Origin: Dendrophyllia cribrosa
Taxonomy: Eukaryota > Cnidaria > Anthozoa > Scleractinia > Dendrophylliidae
Assembly: GCA_024195265.1 (NCBI GenBank)
Contig: JAJLRJ010000002.1
Span: 21,226,570 to 21,290,569, forward strand
Reading direction: 5' to 3'
Length of the DNA stretch: 64,000 nucleotides
Shown here: positions 1 through 10,991 of the stretch, piece by piece
Numbering within the stretch: the first letter of the stretch is position 1
Layout of the letters: every line of letters begins with the position of its first letter
The notes under the pieces: generated by a model
Told to the model about the DNA's origin: nothing
Seen by the model: the letters and a program-made list of their open reading frames with translations, nothing else
The model's database searches: none
Made by a program: the position numbers and the translations under genes

Positions 1-1250
1 ATCGCCTCAGTTTTATAATTTCAAAGTAAATAAAGAAAGCTAACTCAAGAAATAATAGCTTTTATAGCAAATTCTAACCTCCTGACAATTTGCCAATAAA
101 TTCTCTCGATGAAGGATTCCCTTCTGTCAATGAGAAATGCCACCAATACAAATGGTTCATCTAAAACTGATGGTCCACAGAACAATTTTTGACAACCACA
201 AGGGGAGGTGTGACTGCCATGGTTTTACATTAAACTTTTCAGAAACTGGGTCCACAAATAAAGTAAAACGAGGTAAAATAAAACAAAATGAGGAAAAACG
301 TCTGAGCCTTTTGACTTGAAGTTATTTTGAATATTTGAGTAGCTGGCCATCTTTACTGTTGTTGTTGGTCACAATAGCTGCTGCCAGTTAATAATGACAG
401 CCTTAGACATCAAGTAAAAGTACAAATACTCATGCAGTCACCATTGCACAAAAACAGCAGAAGAATCCCTACTAAATCCCCCTTTTGTGGATGTGGATAT
501 ATGAATATCTTACTGGGCAGGGAACTTTCTTAAAGTTAATTAACTTTGCCATTTTACAATGCTCCTGGTCAAAGAGTCCACACCAAAGACAAGTGGATGA
601 TCATAATATATGCAGCTGCCTTCCAAAAACATCTCCAAAAATGTCAAGACAATGCCATAAAGCTACTCACTCTTACATAAGTTAATGGAAAATTTCAGGA
701 TTTTGAAATGTGCTAAATTGTTTTAAATATCTAAAACTGTCAAATTTTAATTAATCCTCAACGATCAAGGGGACCTACTATTGAAATTGAAATTTTAAAT
801 ATGCTTCGAACATTTCTCAATCTCTCTGTATTCAATCGGCAAATGTCTTTGACATTTAATACGAAAATTTTACAGTATTTATAAGCAACCGCTATAAATG
901 TAATGAATTTGTAGGTTATATCTGATTCACAAGCTTTCCAGCCTAAAAAAGTAAGCCTTAAACAAAACCACCTTTTTGTAAGGAGATCCTTCGTCACCTT
1001 GTTTTTCATCACGGTCTGCATGCTTTCTTTCGGTAAATGGTGAGTCAGCTTTGCTTTGATGTGAAGTCCGCATCTTCTTTAATTATGATTTCCGAGGCAA
1101 GCTTAATGGAGAATTCATTTATTTCTCGTAACTTCCACAAAATACACCGCACATTATACTTTTTAGTCAGCCATTTTGAAGGGAAGAAAAAGCTGACCAA
1201 CCAGAGCTTGTGAAAGAACGCCATAAATTAACTGCCAATCAGCGGTCTTG
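1..1250. other. Intergenic, no gene recognised
   Basis: AT-rich DNA with only short chance ORFs (60-87 codons) in both strands. I see no conserved motif, splice-like exon or RNA gene here. Confidence 0.5.
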
Positions 1251-1263
1251 TTAGATCAGCCTC

Positions 1264-1400
1264 GGCCAGGGTCTTCTCCGCTCGACCCGCCATTTTGAAT
1301 TTGAAAAAGCGGAGAAGGCCCTGGGGACGAGGTTGTGCCAGGGTCTTCTCCCGAAGCGCCGCCATATTGAAAACCGAGAAGGCCCTGGGAACGAGGTTGG
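1264..1400. repeat. Two adjacent imperfect palindromes (CCAGGG...CCCTGGG)
   Basis: Two consecutive imperfect inverted repeats, each running from CCAGGGTCTTCTCC to GGAGAAGGCCCTGGG and followed by ACGAGGTTG, lie just before the first receptor gene. A related end (CCTCGTTCCCAGG) recurs at 4749. This looks like MITE debris. It sits where the 5' leader of the neighbouring gene would be, and the leader of the other receptor copies is not conserved past it. Confidence 0.6.
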
Positions 1401-1418
1401 GGTCTTAAGCAAACTACG

Positions 1419-2324
1419 ATGAATAACAGTTCTTTGGAAGACAATATGAATCTTTCCACATCGGACTGTTCCCTTCCAGTGGCACACGGCGTTGCTCTTA
1501 TGATAGCCAATTCCTTCACAACAGTGCTGGGCACATTTGGGAACTTTCTTGTTTGCATTGCAGTTCTTTACACAAGCCCTCGTCTTCGCAGATGCTCCAA
1601 CTACCTTCTCGTTAGCTTGGCCATCGCTGATTTAATTGTCACCATGGTATGCGAGCCCTTAGTTGTAGCGATCGTGGGTAAGAAGACGTTTGTTGGCGAC
1701 TGTGCAGCAAACCTGGAACTCGCCTACGCTGTATCTTCGAACTTCTCCTGTTCTGCGTCAGTTATGCACCTTGCAGCAATCAGCGTTGATCGCTTTATCG
1801 CCGTTATTTTCCCTCTGCGTCATGGCCACATAATGAAGAGTTACGGCTTAAAGGTCATGTTGATAGTTGTCTGGGGTGGAGTGGCTGTATTCGCCTCTCT
1901 TCGCGTGGCCTTTCTGAAGGAAACAGCTTATGTGGTTGTTGTGATTTTTTTTATTAGTTATTCCGTGATCATCGGGGCATACGTGTCGATCGCGATATCG
2001 GTATTTTTAATGAAGAAAAAGAAAAGGAAACGCTGTGTACAAGGGCGACACGTAACGGCTGTTGTCAATTCCAAATCGGAGCGCCGCTTTGCCTTTACGC
2101 TGGCCATTGTAATCGGTGTGTTCACTGCATGTTGGTTACCTATGATCGTTGTTTTCTTCGCTGCTGGGAAATCTCTTGTGAAAATGTATGGTACCGCGTA
2201 CATGTGGATCAGAACTTTAGCCTTGTCAAACTCAGCTATGAACTTCCTTATTTACAGCGCAAGAATCCGTGATTTTAGGGACGCGTTTGTCTTGATATGC
2301 CGCAAGATTCTTCGTTGTGTTTAG
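1419..2324 (+). CDS. Class A (rhodopsin-like) GPCR, type-1 paralogue, copy 1
   Basis: Predicted seven-transmembrane G-protein-coupled receptor of 301 aa in a single exon. Seen: N-terminal N-glycosylation sequons (NNSS, NLST); TM1 with GN (N42); TM2 LAIAD (D71); TM3 ending ISVDRF (R125); TM4 Trp152; a basic third loop KKKKRKR; TM6 CWLP (238-241); TM7 NFLIY (275-279); then RIRDFRDAF and a short tail CRKILRCV. The TM7/helix-8 part resembles adenosine receptors, whereas the very short second extracellular loop without Cys resembles melanocortin-type receptors, so the ligand class is open. The start is the ATG that aligns with copies 4 and 5; a second in-frame ATG lies at 1446. Intronless receptor families expanded in tandem are common in anthozoans. 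Flanking DNA after the stop (about 150-250 bp) is shared with the other copies. Confidence 0.9.
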   Translation: MNNSSLEDNMNLSTSDCSLPVAHGVALMIANSFTTVLGTFGNFLVCIAVLYTSPRLRRCSNYLLVSLAIADLIVTMVCEPLVVAIVGKKTFVGDCAANLELAYAVSSNFSCSASVMHLAAISVDRFIAVIFPLRHGHIMKSYGLKVMLIVVWGGVAVFASLRVAFLKETAYVVVVIFFISYSVIIGAYVSIAISVFLMKKKKRKRCVQGRHVTAVVNSKSERRFAFTLAIVIGVFTACWLPMIVVFFAAGKSLVKMYGTAYMWIRTLALSNSAMNFLIYSARIRDFRDAFVLICRKILRCV

Positions 2325-2579
2325 TATGATTCACTCCCTTAATTTGTCCACGTTATTGTATTATTGTCTCGTGTAGCTCCAAGCTGCTGTTACCTGTATT
2401 GTTATTGGCTATCGGCCTGAGACTACATGCGTACAGAAGCCGGGACACTGGATAGAAATGAAGCAGTTGGAGTTCATTATGAATTGCAAAAAAAAAAATA
2501 CATTGTACAAATGTTTGCTCTAAATAATGACAATAGCCTTTCTGAACGTTATGTTTTATTTCATTAAGATACATTTTTA

Positions 2580-2583
<4 letters not shown>

Positions 2584-2651
<68 letters not shown>

Positions 2652-2672
2652 TGTATATATATATATATATAT
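2584..2672. repeat. (TA)n / (ATGT)n microsatellite
   Basis: Compound simple repeat: a run of TA, then about eight GTAT/ATGT units, then TA again. It is located about 260 bp after the stop of receptor copy 1. Confidence 0.95.
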
Positions 2673-3177
2673 ACTAGTAGTTCCATATTGGAAGTGAAGT
2701 GCTGCCTCATTGCGAGATGCTGGTTAAGCTGGATAAGAATCTTGAAAACGTGGGGTTGACATAAATCAAATTTACGCCATCGCCGTGGAATTGGGCAAAA
2801 ATCCTTCCGTTCTGTGCATTCCGAAAGGTCTTAGATTTTTCCCACATGTAAATAATCTATTTGTCTTGATTTCGTGCCGGTTATTTTCCCGATTCTCGAA
2901 TCATCCGCCTCAGATTTTATAGACGAATACATAGCGTTTGTTTAATAAAAAGTGAACACTGGACAGCGAAGGAAGAAATATAAGCGTGGTAGGAATCCCG
3001 ATAAATTTCACTTCTTTCGGTCGTTTGCCTTTCATGAATTTTTATAGTCGTGAAGTTGGAGTGCGAGTTTTGCTTGCGCTAGTGAATGTTTCTCGGGCGA
3101 AAATAACCTTAAAGCGATCACAGTTTAATTTTATTTTATTTTCTATGTTTCGGATACGGAGGAATAAAAATTGGATA
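2673..3177. other. Intergenic; diverged repeat
   Basis: No gene. The stretch around 2760-2910 (ATCGCCGTGGAA...CTTGATTTC) has a diverged relative at about 27815-27920 and an inverted, shorter relative near 28505-28585, so it is part of an old dispersed repeat. Confidence 0.5.
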
Positions 3178-3749
3178 CAGTAAAAACCCGCAAGTAAGAA
3201 CCTGAAAATTAAGAACCTGTTTGCCTCAAATTTGTCATTTATACCCCCAATAAACAAGAACCTATTTAGCCTAGAAAATGAAAAACAGGTTCTTATTTTC
3301 AAAAATCATCATTTGAGTGATACAGAGCTGGGTAAGAATCCTGTTTGGAAAAATAGGAGCTTGCCATTGCTGTGCAGATAAATCAATGTAATAAAAACGT
3401 AAAGTGAAGAAAGGTTGATATTAATTGTATTGTATTACGAAAAAAAACTGTACAGCAATAAATCAGCATGTGAAATATAATGTACAGTAATATACAGTGT
3501 GAGTACATGAAGAGAACAATACAGTATAGATAATATGTTAATGTTCTAGGGTGTTGTTGAGGGGGGAGGGGTGGGTGGGGTTGACTGAAAAATAGACTGA
3601 TTACCATTTTATCTTGTAGCTGGATTTTATTTGTTGTTACACAGAAATAAGAACCTAGATAGCCTAAAATTGTGTTAACTACTATTTAAACAAGAACCTG
3701 TTTAGGCTAACTCTAAAAAATGTAGGTTCTTACTTGCGGGTTTTTACTG
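3178..3749. mobile_element. MITE with TA target duplication (CAGTAAAAACCCGC ends)
   Basis: A 572-bp element bounded by near-perfect terminal inverted repeats of about 27 bp beginning CAGTAAAAACCCGCAAG. It is flanked on both sides by TA, the target-site preference of Tc1/mariner-type elements. The interior repeats the word AAGAACCTGTTT in both orientations. No transposase is visible. A second, longer member of the family is at 18735-19559. Confidence 0.85.
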
Positions 3750-4800
3750 TATACTTTTTTGCAAGATGCGTTGCGTTACTGGAAAGGTTTCAAATTACTT
3801 TTCACATTAGGCAAATTGAAGCATTTTTACCTCAACTGAAAAAATATAGAAAGGGCTAAATTTGTTTCTCTCCTCCTAAATTATCACTTCTGTCGTTAAC
3901 TTTGATTAAATTTATAAGTTTAATTCAAAATGTATTATAATAATGGCAGGAATACTTCCAGCAAAACTCTCAATTCGAAAAGTTGTTTTAACCCCGGTTC
4001 CCGACCAGACAAAATAAACTGAAAGATTCTGACACAGTGGACACGCTATTTTAATAATTTGCGTGCGATCTCGCACGCTTGTGTCTTCTTGTTTTTGAAG
4101 GTTAAAGCGCTTCTTTGTTAGCGTGCTCACACTATTCCAATACTCCCTATTATCAAATCGTGAACTAACGTGCATGTAGATTCCTTAGCAGATTCCCAAG
4201 ACATTGAAGCTTATTTTCCAATATGCCTAATCTGATGCCTAATACAACGACGCCCAAGTATACGCTCCCACAGCGTCTTGTTCAACAGAGATCCAGCAAC
4301 TACGTTGGCCCTGAGAAGAACCTTTGTCCATGTTCAACTGATTTCCAGTGTACTTTTAGACATTACCAAGTCGAATGGGTAGCAAAATAAGCTTGAAAAC
4401 CAGTCCAATATGGCGTCGAAACAGAAACAGCTTTAGTCGTGCATCCATGCATGCTCGGGTCGGCATTAGATAACATCGGGTGAAGCTGATTTCTGCCCAG
4501 CGGTCGCAGTGAAAACAATTGGTTTGTGGGGTTGCTCATTCTCGCGCGGGCGCAGAAATCAGGTTTCACCCGATGTTTCACCGCATGCTCGAGTCGGCCT
4601 GTCATCACTTTGTTTTGATTGGATGCCGAGGCTCTCCCGAGACTGCCGACTGTTTCGTAGAAGATCTTCTTCCACTCTTGATTGGTTCTCAAACAATATT
4701 TCATTGTCACTATCGGAAAACCGAGACACTGACAGAGGGACAGAAGCAACCTCGTTCCCAGGCTCTCTCTTTTTCCCTCCCCTGGAGGGTATAAAATGAC
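3750..4800. other. Intergenic with a foldback segment
   Basis: No gene seen. Between about 4450 and 4600 an inverted pair (CGGGTGAAGCTGATTTCTGC and its near-complement) lies inside direct copies of GCATGCTCG-GTCGG, suggesting an eroded foldback element. The remainder is unassigned. Confidence 0.4.
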
Positions 4801-5363
4801 TTTAAAGTGCTACTGCGATCAAATTTTTGATTTCCTTTTTTTACATCTTCGTGTACAATTATACTTTCTTACTTATCTTGCCAAATTTCAATCCATTACG
4901 AACATCAGAAGTCATTTTATTTTAACATTTATGTTCGAGAATTTACGGCCGCCATTAATCAACCGTGTTCCATGCTTGGTTGCGAAAGGGATAAAGTGAC
5001 GTCAAAGGCTCAAACATACCTCACGGGTTGAAATTATAATAACAATAAGTATTGAAAATCACGCGAAAACGCAACAAAAACATTGGACTTGTTCTTCGTG
5101 CAATTTTCTATGCTCATTGTTATTATAATTTAAACCCGTGAGGTATGTTTGAGCCTTTGACGTCACTTTATCCTATTCGCAACCAGGCCTTGGAACAAGG
5201 TTGATTAATGGCGGCCGTAAATTCTCGGACATAAATGTTTAAATAAAATGACTTTTGATGTTCGTAATTGATTGAAATTTGGCAAGATAAGTAAGAAAGT
5301 CTAATTGTACACGAAGATGTCAAAATATGAAAATCAAAAATTTGATCGCAGTAGCACTTTAAA
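4801..5363. mobile_element. Long-arm foldback MITE
   Basis: Two arms of about 260 bp are inverted copies of each other (4801-5055 and 5112-5363) with a loop of about 55 bp. The outer ends read TTTAAAGTGCTACTGCG and its complement. The loop-proximal part contains GACGTCAAAGGCTCAAAC in both orientations. No coding capacity beyond shadow ORFs. Confidence 0.85.
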
Positions 5364-5393
5364 ATCTTTAAATTTTTAGCAGTCATGTGGGAC

Positions 5394-5640
5394 ACCAAGA
5401 TGGCCGCTCCATACATTTCTTACTAAAAATGTCTATACTCATTCGCCTATAACTCTTGAATGAAATGCTCTTGCGCTTCAAAATTTGGCCCAAATGTGTA
5501 GTTTTAAACTCTCTACAATTCCATAAACATTTTAGAATCGAAAACTGGTTCTGCATTTTGATATGACGTCAGTGAAAACACTCAAAAAGAACTCTGCAAA
5601 AATAGCTCTTACATGTATATATTTGCAAACAATCTCAACT
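5394..5640. repeat. Duplicated flank segment (AAGATGGCCGCTCCAT)
   Basis: This stretch recurs with modest divergence at about 18137-18330 and 20375-20560. All three start at CACCAAGATGGCCGCTCCAT and continue through CTCTTGAA..GAAATG and TTAAACTCTC. It shows that non-coding DNA around the receptor genes was duplicated along with them. Confidence 0.75.
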
Positions 5641-5816
5641 AATTCGGCGAGTGACACAGAAATTTTACGAAGTGGGCGCGTTGCCATGTATGGCAATGAC
5701 CCACTTAGCAAGCATTGTGGTCGTTTCCTTATATGGGATGGCTTCTAGTACTGTTTCTTGAAGAAACAAAGCTTCTCGAGCAAACGACGATAAATAACAG
5801 TTCTTTGGAAGACAAC

Positions 5817-6701
5817 ATGAATATTTCCACATCAGACTGTTCCCTTCAATTAATTCCAGTGGCACACGGCGTTGCTCTAATGATAGCCAATTCTCTTGCA
5901 GCAGTGCTTGGCACATTTGGGAACTTCCTTGTTTGCATTGCAGTTCTTTACACAACCCCTCATCTTCGCAGATGCTCCAATTACCTTCTCGTTAGCTTAG
6001 CCATCGCTGATTTAATCGTCACCATGGTGTGCGAGCCATTACTTGTAGCAATGGTGGGTAAGAAGACGTTTGTTGGCGACTGTGCAGAAAACCTGAAACT
6101 CGCCATTATTGCCTTTTCGAACTTTTCGTGTACTGCGTCAGTTATGAACCTTGCAGCAATCAGCGTTGATCGCTTTATCGCCGTTATTTTTCCTCTGCGC
6201 CATGGCCACATAATGAAGAGTTACGGCTTAAAGGTCATGTTGATAGTTGTCTGGGGTGTAGCGTTGGTATTCGGCTCTCTTCGCGTGTCCTTTGAGAAGG
6301 AAACAGCTTATTTGGTTGTTGCGATTTTTTTTATTAGTTATTTCCTGATCATCGGGGCCTACGTGTCGATCGTGATATCGGTAATTTTAATGAAGAAAAA
6401 GAAAAGGGAACTCGGTGTACGACAGCATTCAACGGCTGTTGTCGATTCCAAATCGGAGCGCCGCTTTGCCTTCACGCTGGCGATTGTAATCGGTGTGTTC
6501 ACTGCATTTTGGTTCCCTTTGATCGTTGCAATCTACGCTGATGGGAAACCTCTTGTGAAAAGATATGGAACCGCGTCCATGTGGATGCTAACTTTAGCCT
6601 TCTCAAACTCAGCTGTGAATTTCCTTATTTACAGCGCAAGAAATCGTGATTTTAGGGACGCGTTTGCCTTGATATGCCGCAAGATTCTTCGTTGTGTTTA
6701 G
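5817..6701 (+). CDS. Class A GPCR, type-2 paralogue, copy 2
   Basis: Single-exon seven-transmembrane receptor, 294 aa from the ATG at 5817. The codon equivalent to the upstream start of copy 1 is ATA here. The frame is open further upstream to an ATG at 5715, which would add 34 residues including a hydrophobic stretch MGWLLVLFL; I treat that part as leader. Family marks: LAIAD in TM2, DRF after TM3, FWFPLIV in TM6 (copy 1 has CWLPMIV), NFLIY in TM7 and RDFRDAF after it. Type-2 features shared only with copy 4 are PHLRRCSNY in loop 1, MNLAAISVDRF in TM3, KRYGT before TM7 and VRQ-STAVVDSKSERR in loop 3. A three-residue insertion (QLI) precedes PVAHG. Ligand unknown. Confidence 0.88.
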   Translation: MNISTSDCSLQLIPVAHGVALMIANSLAAVLGTFGNFLVCIAVLYTTPHLRRCSNYLLVSLAIADLIVTMVCEPLLVAMVGKKTFVGDCAENLKLAIIAFSNFSCTASVMNLAAISVDRFIAVIFPLRHGHIMKSYGLKVMLIVVWGVALVFGSLRVSFEKETAYLVVAIFFISYFLIIGAYVSIVISVILMKKKKRELGVRQHSTAVVDSKSERRFAFTLAIVIGVFTAFWFPLIVAIYADGKPLVKRYGTASMWMLTLAFSNSAVNFLIYSARNRDFRDAFALICRKILRCV

Positions 6702-7160
6702 CATGATTCACTGTGGCTCCTTAATTGACCATCGGCCTGAGACTGTATGCGTGCAAAAGCAGGGATACTGGATAGAATTTACTCTAAATTCTTGGTTTGC
6801 ACATTACGTCATAAAAATTTAAAAATCTAAACTTTATATCCTACAAAGCTGATTCTAACATGGCACGTAGATACCAGTGTTACAATCCTTCACAAAAGTC
6901 TTGCTTTTGTAACGATGTTTTAAATGTGTCACGCAATTCGTCACGCTATTTCAGACAAGCCGTGAAAATAAACAAAATTGAACCAGTTGAAAGTAATTTT
7001 TGCATTATCCAATTTAATGTAGCTTACAGTGAATCCAATCTTTTGTGATGAGTTATTTTGCGTAATTAAGACTTTGAAGTTTTGACCGCCATGTTCTGTT
7101 AGTGTACACATATTTAATCAAGGGACTGGTTATGAAACCTTGCAGACTTCAAAAGCGATA
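6702..7160. other. 3' flank of receptor copy 2
   Basis: Downstream DNA shared with the 3' flank of copy 4 (17640-18110), including ATCGGCCTGAGACTGTATGC and TAAATTCTTGGTTT. No gene is seen; the conservation reflects block duplication. Confidence 0.65.
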
Positions 7161-7319
7161 TACAGCTATTTCAATTAACGTTGTCGGATGAAAAAGGCGA
7201 AAAGCCAAGACCGCAAGGTAGTATGGGATGTTTATGCAATGGCTATTAACCCTAACCCATACTACCTTGCGGTCTTGGCTTTAAGCTTTAATCCGACAAC
7301 GTTAATTGAAATAGCTGTA
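7161..7319. mobile_element. Compact foldback element
   Basis: Arms of about 65 bp (7161-7228 and 7257-7319) are near-perfect inverted copies around a 28-bp loop. The arms contain CAATTAACGTTGTCGGAT and CCAAGACCGCAAGGTAGTA. Transcribed, this would form a stable hairpin. Confidence 0.85.
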
Positions 7320-7639
7320 AACAAAGGAGCTACAATTTATGTTGAACCGTACTTGACCGTGCACATCTTTGATTTTTTAATCACACGCTGTGACTGAATA
7401 ACTTAATACACCATTTCTATTGGTCAGTTGCTCGAACAAAAGTTCAACATCTATTGTAGTTGTGCAGGGTCAGGGCCGAAAAACGATAACAAAAACATCG
7501 AACAAAGACATTTCTCAATTTTCATAGCCATTGCAATTTATTACAGCCAAATTCGTTGTATCGCGATGTAATGCGCGAAATGCAGACTTCGAAAGATTTT
7601 GTGCGTTTTCTGGTTTTTCTGTTCCGTCAATCATCTCAG

Positions 7640-7640
<1 letters not shown>

Positions 7641-7669
<29 letters not shown>
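7641..7669 (+). repeat. Poly-G tract (29 bp)
   Basis: Uninterrupted G29 followed by CGGGG. It can form G-quadruplex structure and is error-prone in sequencing, so its exact length is uncertain. Confidence 0.95.
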
Positions 7670-7670
<1 letters not shown>

Positions 7671-9479
7671 GGGGTTGTGCATTTGCTTGGGCAGTTTTAA
7701 TTGAAGACTGAACATGCGATCGATTTATAAAAAATTAAACGTGCTAAATGCTAGAAATACCTGTAAACTGCAAAATATCTGTTATTGGCGTGATTAAAAG
7801 ACCAAAACGGAATTATGATCAAATTTCTTCGCCCGATTCGAAAGAGTGTACCGTACGTAAGACAAACTTATAGCCGAAAATTCTGTCGATGATTTCATCT
7901 TCAAAATCATCTTCAAGATGATTTCTCTCAAATATTTAGTTCATATTCAATGACATCGCATCTTGTTTTTGTATGTTTTCTTTTATTTTCCGTCGTTACT
8001 ATATTCGTTTTCTACATACTGTGTCAGGTCGACCGTAACGAATAATGCTCCTCGGGAGATGTAAACAACACAAAAAGCTCAAACTTCTCGGCTTGCCAGC
8101 GGAGTCGCTTTTGCCAGCATCTATATGAAATATTCCATGGAAGTTGAAGAAGGTTTTCCCCATCCCTAGTCGTCGAAGTTTTTTCGATGCAAACATTTGA
8201 AGCCGATAAAACTGCGTCCAACGCCAGCGGAGCTCACTAATGTAGCTTCTAAGGTAAACATCGACGGATAAAATTGACTTTCTGAATTCCTCCCCTGTAT
8301 CCATCTTCTTCGATTAAAAATCCTTTCTCGCCAGCTCTTTGCTGTCCCTTCGGTGTCCGTATTAGAGAGGTTCAACTGTATTGGAGATTGACAAACGACA
8401 AGAAGACCCTTCTTTTAAACATATATGTATGTCGAGTCTAAATAAGCGTTAATTTTTTTTGTTTGCGCTGTTGCTGAAAAGAAGGTGGCATATTAAAGAA
8501 TTTGAAACGGTTTTGGTTTTTGTCGTCGTTTTTTCTTTAAAGATTGTTTAACTACAGACAGCGGGGAGGGGCGGGGTAGAACCAAACCAGAATGGAATCA
8601 TAATCAAAAATGTTTTTTTACTATAAATATTATTGAAGGTGAACTAAACTAATCTAAACTCGCCCACTGTGACATTTAAACCAGGACAAAAGGAAACGGA
8701 GCCAGCCCAACAAGAGTCTGAATCAATGTGCTTAATCGACACTGATACCAGTGTGATACTGATAATTAAAAGTAAAATTCCATGTTACTTAGCTTCTGAC
8801 CTGAAATAAACCTTGTTTTAACCAGTTAGGAAAGAGCCCCTGTTTCATAAACGATCCTAAAGCAAATCAAAGTCTAACTATTATTAATCAGTTTATTACT
8901 GAGTCAGTGACTAATTACGGCAAGAAAAAAGTAACGATTTTCTCTTGATTACTGCTGATCGTTATTTACTGTCGCGTCTTTTTTTTGTTCTTGCTAATTA
9001 ATAAACGTTTTTAAAATAAAAGACGCTGAGGTGTATTGAAAGCCACGTTCCACTTATATAGCGAGGAATTACTTGCTCCGGTGCATGCAGTGGGAATGTA
9101 TTTAACTGGCAAGGACACAATGTACATCACAAGTCAGTCATATGTTTCAGTTCAGCCGTATTCCACAGTTGGAGTTACCTGAGTTCAAGCGTGACCAATT
9201 TCCGTTCTTTCTTAGAATATTCTAGTTTAATATACGCAGGTTTCATTTTCCATTGTGGAATATAATCACAACACCGTGAAAGCTTCCATTCTGGCAACTG
9301 AATCGAAACTCTTTGGAACACTGACAGCACTTTTCTCCAGAAAGCCTTTCGAAGCGTTTTTTCGCGTTGTGGTGGTTTCTTCATAATCGGGTGGCTTCTA
9401 GTACTGTTTCTTCAAGAAACAAGGCTGTCTTGCTCTGAGCAAACGATAAAGAATAACAGTTCTTTCAGGGGAAGACAAC
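7670..9479. other. Duplicated upstream block of receptor copy 3
   Basis: No gene seen. From about 8383 to 9170 the sequence is colinear with 14660-16600 upstream of copy 4 (words such as GACAAACGACAAGAAGACCC, GACACTGATACCAGTGTGA and GTGGGAATGTATTTA). Here it lacks the nested MITEs and the LINE insertion found there, so it is a natural empty-site reference. 9180-9300 has an inverted relative upstream of copy 5 (about 26030-26110). Confidence 0.7.
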
Positions 9480-10358
9480 ATGAATATTTCCACATCAGAC
9501 TGTTCCCTTCCAGTGGCGCACGGCGTTGCTCTAATGATAGCCAATTCTCTCGCAGCAGTGCTGGGTACATTTGGGAACTTCCTTGTTTGCGCTGCAGTTC
9601 TTTACACAAGCCCTCGTCTTCGCAGATGCTCCAACTACCTTCTCGTTAGCTTGGCCATCGCTGATTTAATCGTCACCATGGCATGCGAGCCCTTAGTTGC
9701 AGCGATCGTGGGTAAGAAGACGTTTGTTGGCGACTGTGCAGCAAACCTGGAACTCGCCTACGTTGTATCTTCGAACTTTTCGTGTTCTGCGTCAGTTATG
9801 CACCTTGCAGCAATCAGCGTTGATCGCTTTATCGCCGTTATTTTTCCTCTGCGACATGGCCACATAATGAAGAGTTACGGCTTAAAGGTCATGTTGATAG
9901 TTGTCTGGGGTGTAGCGGTTGTATTCGCCTCTCTTCGCGTGCCCTTTCTGAAGGAAACAGCTTATATGGTTGTTGTGATTTTTTTTATTAGTTATTCCCT
10001 GATCATCGGGGCCTACGTGTCGATCGCGATATCGGTATTTTTAATGAAGAAAAAGAAAAGGAAACGCTGTGTACATGGGCGATCCGCAACAGTTATTGTC
10101 AATTCCAAAGCAGAGCGCCGCTTTGCCTTCACGCTGGCCATTGTAATCGGTGTGTTCACTGCATGTTGGCTACCTATGATCGTTGTTTTCTTCACTGCTG
10201 GAAAATCTCTTGTGAAAATGTATGGTACCGCGTACATGTGGATCAGAACTTTAGCTTTGTCAAACTCAGCTATGAACTTCCTTATTTACAGCGCAAGAAT
10301 CCGTGATTTTAGGGATGCGTTTGCCTTGATATGCCGCAAGATTCTTCGTTGTGTTTAG
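9480..10358 (+). CDS. Class A GPCR, type-1 paralogue, copy 3
   Basis: Single-exon receptor of 292 aa. It starts at MNISTSDC because the upstream start used in copy 1 is destroyed (GATAAAGAATAACAG), and an insertion of four bases (CAGG) lies in the leader just before this ATG. It shares the type-1 pattern with copies 1 and 5: SPRLRRCSNY in loop 1, MHLAAISVDRF, CWLPMIVVFF in TM6, MYGTAYMWIRTLAL before TM7. TM7 reads NFLIY and the tail CRKILRCV. Loop 3 is KKKKRKRCVHGR. The second extracellular loop is only about ten residues and lacks Cys. The frame is intact throughout, so it is probably functional. Confidence 0.9.
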   Translation: MNISTSDCSLPVAHGVALMIANSLAAVLGTFGNFLVCAAVLYTSPRLRRCSNYLLVSLAIADLIVTMACEPLVAAIVGKKTFVGDCAANLELAYVVSSNFSCSASVMHLAAISVDRFIAVIFPLRHGHIMKSYGLKVMLIVVWGVAVVFASLRVPFLKETAYMVVVIFFISYSLIIGAYVSIAISVFLMKKKKRKRCVHGRSATVIVNSKAERRFAFTLAIVIGVFTACWLPMIVVFFTAGKSLVKMYGTAYMWIRTLALSNSAMNFLIYSARIRDFRDAFALICRKILRCV

Positions 10359-10667
10359 TATAATACGCTCCTTTAATTTGTCTATGTTATTACCTGTATC
10401 GACCTGTAGCTCCATGCTGCTGTTACTTGTATTGTTATTGGCTATCGGCCTGAGACTACATGCGTGCAGAAGCCGGGACACTGGATAGAAATGAAGCAGT
10501 TGAAGTTCATTATGAATTGCAAAAATAACGACAATAACCTTTGGAGAAAAAAACGTTCTGAACGTCACGTTTTATTTCATTAAGATTTGAAAAATAGGGA
10601 CAACCAAGAAACCCTTATTTTTTATCCAAAATATCGATTCTACATTAAGTGAATATTTGAGTGATGT

Positions 10668-10991
10668 AATATTTCTTCATATTTGAGTGTTGCATCTGTG
10701 AGCTATAGAGGTTCATATCTCTATTATGCTAATGAATGTGACATCAATCCTGGGTATTCATTTATTATACAAAAGCATGCTTGTAGAGATAAATTATATG
10801 TTACTATCTTAATGGTTTCTATAAGTAATTTTTTCAAAATTAATATTGTGACTAAATCAGGCAATAGTCGAATTCCCAAGGAGAAAACTAACATAGAATT
10901 TGCTGGGTTGACATCACATTCATTAGCATATTGGGAATACGAACCTCTTTAACTCAGTCTCACAAATGCAACACTCAAATCAAGAAATATT
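10668..10991. mobile_element. Foldback element downstream of copy 3
   Basis: Inverted arms of about 80 bp start AATATTTCTT at 10668 and end AAGAAATATT at 10991, each carrying GAGTGTTGCAT and TATGCTAATGAATGTGA. The right half and interior are also present, degraded, at about 18440-18650 and 20650-20860, so the insertion predates the block duplications. Confidence 0.75.
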
